This document shows positions 60,464 to 64,000 of a stretch of DNA of 64,000 bases, in pieces. The notes beneath the pieces are model-generated. The model was not told the DNA's origin. It ran no database searches and worked only from the letters and a program-made list of their open reading frames with translations. Made by a program: the position numbers and the translations under genes. Positions within the stretch are counted from its first letter, which is position 1. The number at the start of each line of letters is the position of its first letter. Origin of the DNA: Desulfurellaceae bacterium bin18 (GTDB lineage: Bacteria > Desulfobacterota > Binatia > Bin18); the NCBI GenBank assembly GCA_002238415.1, contig MPMI01000029.1, positions 1 to 64,000 on the forward strand, given 5' to 3'.

Positions 60464-61675
60464 CTAGGCCGAGGAGATAAAGGCATCGTGCAGCACCCGC
60501 ACGGCTAATTCGGCGTACTTGGCGGCAATCACGATAGAGATTTTAATCTCCGAGGTTGAAATCATCTGAATATTGATTCCTTCTGCGGCCAACACCTCAA
60601 ACATGCGGGAAGCCACCCCCGCGTGGCTGCGCATGCCCAGCCCGACAATCGAGACCTTGACGACTTCGGTGTCGTAGACAACGTCCTCTGCCCCGATCTC
60701 CGGTGCCACATTTTTGACCTGCTCAAGAGCCTTGTGTACATCCCCGCGCGGGACCGTAAACGTGACATCGGTCTTTTCGTCCACGCTGGCGTTCTGGAGA
60801 ATCATGTCCACGACGATATTGTCCTGTGCAATGGGCGCGAACAGCTTGGCAGCCAAGCCTGGCCGGTCAGGCACCCGCATCAGCGTAATTTTCGCCTGAT
60901 CCAGATCAGACGTAACACCCGAGACCGTCACCTCTTCCATGCTTTGATCCTCCGGCACTAACCACGTCCCTTCGTCCGGCGAAAAGCTTGAGCGGACATG
61001 CACCGGGACCTGATAGCGCTTGGCAAATTCTACTGAGCGGATTTGGAGCACTTTTGCGCCCAAACTGGCGAGTTCGAGCATCTCGTCATAGGAGATACGC
61101 TCCAGCTTATGAGCTTGGGGACAGATGCGCGGATCGGCGCTATACACGCCGTCAACATCCGTGTAGATCTCGCACACATCCGCCTGGAGCGCCGCGGCAA
61201 TGGCCACCGAGGTCGTGTCCGAGCCACCCCGCCCCAGGGTGGTAATATCCTGCTGCGCGTTCACACCCTGGAAGCCGGCAATCACGACAATATTGCCGTC
61301 CTTCAGCGCGTTCGACAGACGTGTCGTCTGGACCTGCCTGATCCGCGCCCGACCATAGGCAGTATCGGTCTCGATCCGGACCTGATGGCCAAGCAGAGAC
61401 ACCGCCGGCGAACCGCGCTCTTTGAGGACCATGGCCAGCAGGGCAATCGAGACCTGTTCACCAGTTGAAACAAGCACGTCGCTCTCACGCGCATCGGGCT
61501 GCTCGACAATCTGTCGCGCCAGGGCGAGCAGGCGATTTGTTTCGCCACTCATCGCGGACAGCACGACGGCGACCTGATGGCCGGCGTCGTGCGTCGCGGC
61601 CACACGTGCGGCCACTTCTTGGATGCGCTCAATAGAGCCGACCGAAGTGCCACCATATTTCTGAACAATCAACAT
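60464..61675 (-). CDS. lysC: Aspartate kinase
   Basis: The protein has 403 residues. [20 protein letters not shown] (KFGGTS-like), [50 protein letters not shown], and two ACT domains ([37 protein letters not shown]). It starts lysine, threonine and methionine synthesis and is normally feedback-inhibited through the ACT domains. ATG overlaps the tsaE stop by one base (TGATG). It opens with MLIVQKYGG, a mild variant. Confidence 0.96.
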   Translation of the reverse strand: MLIVQKYGGTSVGSIERIQEVAARVAATHDAGHQVAVVLSAMSGETNRLLALARQIVEQPDARESDVLVSTGEQVSIALLAMVLKERGSPAVSLLGHQVRIETDTAYGRARIRQVQTTRLSNALKDGNIVVIAGFQGVNAQQDITTLGRGGSDTTSVAIAAALQADVCEIYTDVDGVYSADPRICPQAHKLERISYDEMLELASLGAKVLQIRSVEFAKRYQVPVHVRSSFSPDEGTWLVPEDQSMEEVTVSGVTSDLDQAKITLMRVPDRPGLAAKLFAPIAQDNIVVDMILQNASVDEKTDVTFTVPRGDVHKALEQVKNVAPEIGAEDVVYDTEVVKVSIVGLGMRSHAGVASRMFEVLAAEGINIQMISTSEIKISIVIAAKYAELAVRVLHDAFISSA

Positions 61676-62169
61676 CAGCGCTTATGACTCTCTGTGCGTA
61701 TGGTGCCCACCTGGGCAAGCAGCCGGTCGTACCGTTTCCCGTAGGGAGTCAGGGCTAGCATACGCGTGTCTCCGGCCCCACACTCAATCGCAATCAGCAG
61801 GTATTCTTCTACCACCTCGCGCATATCGTTCGGCAGAAACGGAAACCACTCAACGACGGCTACACCCTGCCCAAAGAGATATTCCTCATATCCCAATTCT
61901 TCGCCTTCTACCCCTTCAAGCCGGTAGAGATCGATATGATAGAGTGGCACCCTTCCCCTATAATGCTCGGCCACAAGAGTAAAGGTGGGGCTGGTAACGG
62001 TTTCAGGGGCAATCCCAAGTCCCTCCGCTATACCTTTCACCAGGCAGGTCTTGCCCGCGCCCAAGTCACCACACAGCCCGAGGATCATGCCGGGGGCCAG
62101 GAGTCGCCCAATCTGGCGTCCAAGGGATAACGTCTCTTCAGCCGAGAATGTTTGAATAATATGCGGCAT
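61675..62169 (-). CDS. tsaE: tRNA threonylcarbamoyladenosine biosynthesis ATPase
   Basis: The protein has 164 residues from ATG 62169 (ATG 62175 is possible). Walker [21 protein letters not shown], then [23 protein letters not shown], and VVEWFPFL. It supports TsaBCD in making t6A37. The start lies inside the end of the nnr gene (overlap of about 30 bases), and its stop overlaps lysC. Confidence 0.94.
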   Translation of the reverse strand: MPHIIQTFSAEETLSLGRQIGRLLAPGMILGLCGDLGAGKTCLVKGIAEGLGIAPETVTSPTFTLVAEHYRGRVPLYHIDLYRLEGVEGEELGYEEYLFGQGVAVVEWFPFLPNDMREVVEEYLLIAIECGAGDTRMLALTPYGKRYDRLLAQVGTIRTESHKR

Positions 62170-63730
62170 GCGCATCGACCTGGCCGGTCCGAGAGAGATC
62201 GCCCAGCGTGTCGGGAAGATTATCAATCACGTCACGCGCCAGCATCCCGGCCTGGCCATGCTGTTGGGCAAAGATATCGGCGGCAGCACCGTGCAGAAAC
62301 ACGCCGAGGCAACACGCCACATCAGGCACATAGCCCTGGGCGAGCAGGCCGCCGATAATGCCGGACAGAACATCGCCCATGCCACCGCTGGCCATACCCG
62401 GATTCCCGGTCGGGTTGATCCAGGCCCGACCGTCAGGAGCAGCGATAATGCTCCGGGCTCCCTTGAGGACGAGATAGCAGCCGTATCGAGTGGCAAACTG
62501 ACGAGCGACCTCCAGCCGCTGGGCTTGAATGTCTGCGGTTGACAGTGCAGCCAGCCGGGACATTTCTCCAGGGTGGGGGGTGAGTATGACCGGCACCTGG
62601 GCCGTTTTCAGCAGGGCTACCTGAGACGCCACACAGTTCAGCCCGTCGGCATCGATGAGAAGGGGGACTTGGCTGTTTTTGAGAAGCCAGCGTGCCATAC
62701 GCTTCGTTTCGGCAGACACGCCGATACCCGGCCCAAAAACGAGGGCGCTTTTCCCATGCAGGGATTGGCTTAATATGCGTACGTTCAGTTTCAGACTCCC
62801 ATCTGCGCGCTCGGGCTGAGGGGCGGTCATGGCTTCGAGCAAAACCGAGGAAAATATGGGAATGAGTCCCTGTGGACCGGCTAGGGTGACCAGCCCGGTT
62901 CCGGTCCGTAAGGCGGCAGAGGCGCTTAACACAGCCGCGCCGCTTTTCCCGCGCGCGCCGGCAAGGACCAGCACGTGGCCAAAATCGCCCTTATGCGATT
63001 CGGGCTGACGCCCGCGTATCTGTCCACCCACCTCGCGCCGTGTCAGGACGTGCAGTTGGGGCGCAACCTCGGTCAGCGCTTGCGGGGCAATCCCGATATC
63101 GACACAGGCGAGTTGTCCGACATACGCCGTCCCAGGATAGCGCACCTGGCCGAGCTTAGGATAGCCAAATGTCACTGTTAGCGTCGCCTCGACGGCGCAG
63201 CCGACGGGCTGTCCGGAATCGGCGTGCAAACCGGACGGCATATCAACCGCTACGATGGGCACACCGCAGGCGTTCATGCGGGCGATAAGCGCCGCCTGGA
63301 TACCTTTGACCGCGGTATTCAGCCCGGTCCCAAGCAGGGCGTCAATAATCACGTCGCACCGTCCGAGTCGTTTCTCGGCAGCGGGTAGTTGGTCCAGTGC
63401 GCAGACTTCTTCGACTCGGCCCCTGAGGCGCAAGAACGCCTGCAGATTGCGCCTGGCATCGCCCCTTACCTCCCGCTTTTTGGCCGCAAGAATCACCTCA
63501 CACGCGACGCCCTGCTTTTTCAGCAGGCGCGCCATGACAAAGCCGTCTCCCCCGTTATTACCTCTGCCGGCGACCACGACCACCCGTTTGGGTCGCTTCT
63601 CAAAAAAGTCGAGCAGGGCCTGCGTCGCACCACTGCCGGCCCGCTCCATCAGGACATGGCCGGGGGTGCCGTATTTATCGATTGTGAGCCGATCAAGCTC
63701 ACGCATCTGGGCGGCAGAGACGAGATACAT
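62138..63730 (-). CDS. nnr: Bifunctional NAD(P)HX epimerase/dehydratase
   Basis: The protein has 530 residues. The N-terminal epimerase has VLMERAGSGATQALLDF, VVAGRGNNGGDGFVMAR and DALLGTGL. The C-terminal carbohydrate-kinase-like dehydratase has KGDFGHVLVLAGARGKSGAAVL, VFGPGIGVS, LTPHPGEMSRLA and NPGMASGGMGDVLSGIIGGLL. It repairs hydrated NAD(P)H. It lies between glmM (12-bp gap) and tsaE, a common bacterial order. Confidence 0.95.
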   Translation of the reverse strand: MYLVSAAQMRELDRLTIDKYGTPGHVLMERAGSGATQALLDFFEKRPKRVVVVAGRGNNGGDGFVMARLLKKQGVACEVILAAKKREVRGDARRNLQAFLRLRGRVEEVCALDQLPAAEKRLGRCDVIIDALLGTGLNTAVKGIQAALIARMNACGVPIVAVDMPSGLHADSGQPVGCAVEATLTVTFGYPKLGQVRYPGTAYVGQLACVDIGIAPQALTEVAPQLHVLTRREVGGQIRGRQPESHKGDFGHVLVLAGARGKSGAAVLSASAALRTGTGLVTLAGPQGLIPIFSSVLLEAMTAPQPERADGSLKLNVRILSQSLHGKSALVFGPGIGVSAETKRMARWLLKNSQVPLLIDADGLNCVASQVALLKTAQVPVILTPHPGEMSRLAALSTADIQAQRLEVARQFATRYGCYLVLKGARSIIAAPDGRAWINPTGNPGMASGGMGDVLSGIIGGLLAQGYVPDVACCLGVFLHGAAADIFAQQHGQAGMLARDVIDNLPDTLGDLSRTGQVDAHAAYYSNILG

Positions 63731-63742
63731 GCGACGCTACGT

Positions 63743-64000
63743 TTAGGCTGCTTCTCCCGCCCCAAGGTGGGTCCGCACGGCGTCAGCGACTTCCTCACCA
63801 TAGGCGCGGACCAGGCTTTCGTCTTCCCCCTCGACCATGACCCGGAGCAGCGGCTCAGTCCCGGAATAACGGACTAAGAGCCGTCCATTCTCACCTAGTT
63901 TATCGGTGACATGCTGGATGACTTGTGACACCGGTGCAATGGTCCGCAAATCCTGTCGTTCTCGGACGCGCACGTTAATCAACGTTTGAGGGTAGCGTCG
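63743..64000 (-). CDS. glmM: Phosphoglucosamine mutase, C-terminal end (cut by window edge)
   Basis: The last 85 residues are visible, beginning RRYPQTLINVRVRER and containing GRLLVRYSGTEPLLRVMVEG, the phosphate-binding loop of the fourth domain of alpha-phosphohexomutases. The order with nnr and tsaE and the PQ-LINV motif favour GlmM over other mutases. It converts glucosamine-6-phosphate to glucosamine-1-phosphate for cell-wall precursors. Confidence 0.85.
   Translation of the reverse strand, partial: RRYPQTLINVRVRERQDLRTIAPVSQVIQHVTDKLGENGRLLVRYSGTEPLLRVMVEGEDESLVRAYGEEVADAVRTHLGAGEAA

Noticed and set aside
1-64000. CRISPR arrays, rRNA or transposase genes
   Set aside because: No regularly spaced repeat with unique spacers, no rRNA stretch and no transposase reading frame was found on either strand.

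Overview
The window is about 64 kb of dense, GC-rich bacterial DNA. It carries cytochromes, an outer-membrane lipid-transport type protein (MlaD), lipoproteins, a LysM/M23 envelope protein and a polyprenyl-phosphate transporter. This suggests a Gram-negative, respiring, probably uncultivated lineage of the Tectomicrobia / Binatia / former-deltaproteobacterial kind. That placement is an impression from gene content: there is no rRNA in the window. Three family III CoA-transferases, a split MaoC-type dehydratase and several orphan catabolic enzymes point to broad organic-acid metabolism.

Layout. 0-6.8 kb is a minus-strand Ser/Thr signalling cluster: VWA protein, FHA protein, a zinc-ribbon pseudokinase/PP2C polypeptide broken by one in-frame stop, an active transmembrane kinase, and a glycine-rich membrane protein cut by the window edge. 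6.8-9.0 kb has two c-type cytochromes, an orphan MlaD and a 48-residue zinc ribbon. 9.2-11.7 kb is a tandem CoA-transferase pair. 11.8-12.25 kb is a scar made of two truncated toxin-antitoxin modules. 12.3-22.5 kb looks like an island ending at the 3' end of ssrA: amidase, a UGA-containing UGSC selenoprotein, a Na+/solute symporter with a tiny partner, then a 1681-residue DUF4011 helicase-nuclease. 22.5-25.1 kb is ssrA, smpB, panC and panB. 25.5-33.5 kb is mixed metabolism (nagZ, mtnA, a redoxin selenoprotein, a MetE-like enzyme, SMP-30, a CoA-transferase). 33.5-34.4 kb is non-coding and holds palindromic repeats and a candidate structured RNA with a terminator. 35-42 kb has holA, a type-E-like succinate dehydrogenase (sdhA, sdhB and an HdrB-like subunit), 5-FTHF cyclo-ligase and a two-subunit dehydratase. 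43.8-49 kb includes a SirB1-like protein, a Nudix hydrolase, ychF and a second UGSC selenoprotein locus. 50-52.4 kb is a duplicated cassette of nitroreductase plus a small integrase-N-like protein. 52.4-64 kb is mostly housekeeping (Mug-type glycosylase, squalene/phytoene synthase, XTP pyrophosphatase, apt, an NlpD-like protein, popT, cimA, lysC, tsaE, nnr, glmM).

The most interesting signal is selenocysteine. Three genes are split by an in-frame TGA, each followed 9-11 nt later by a perfect 6-8 bp stem with a 5-6 nt loop, the expected form of a bacterial SECIS. Two belong to the UGSC family. In one locus the UGSC domain is fused to a large domain of unknown function; in the other the same two parts are separate neighbouring genes. 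Standard gene calling would break all three. The Sec machinery (selA, selB, selC, selD) is not in the window.
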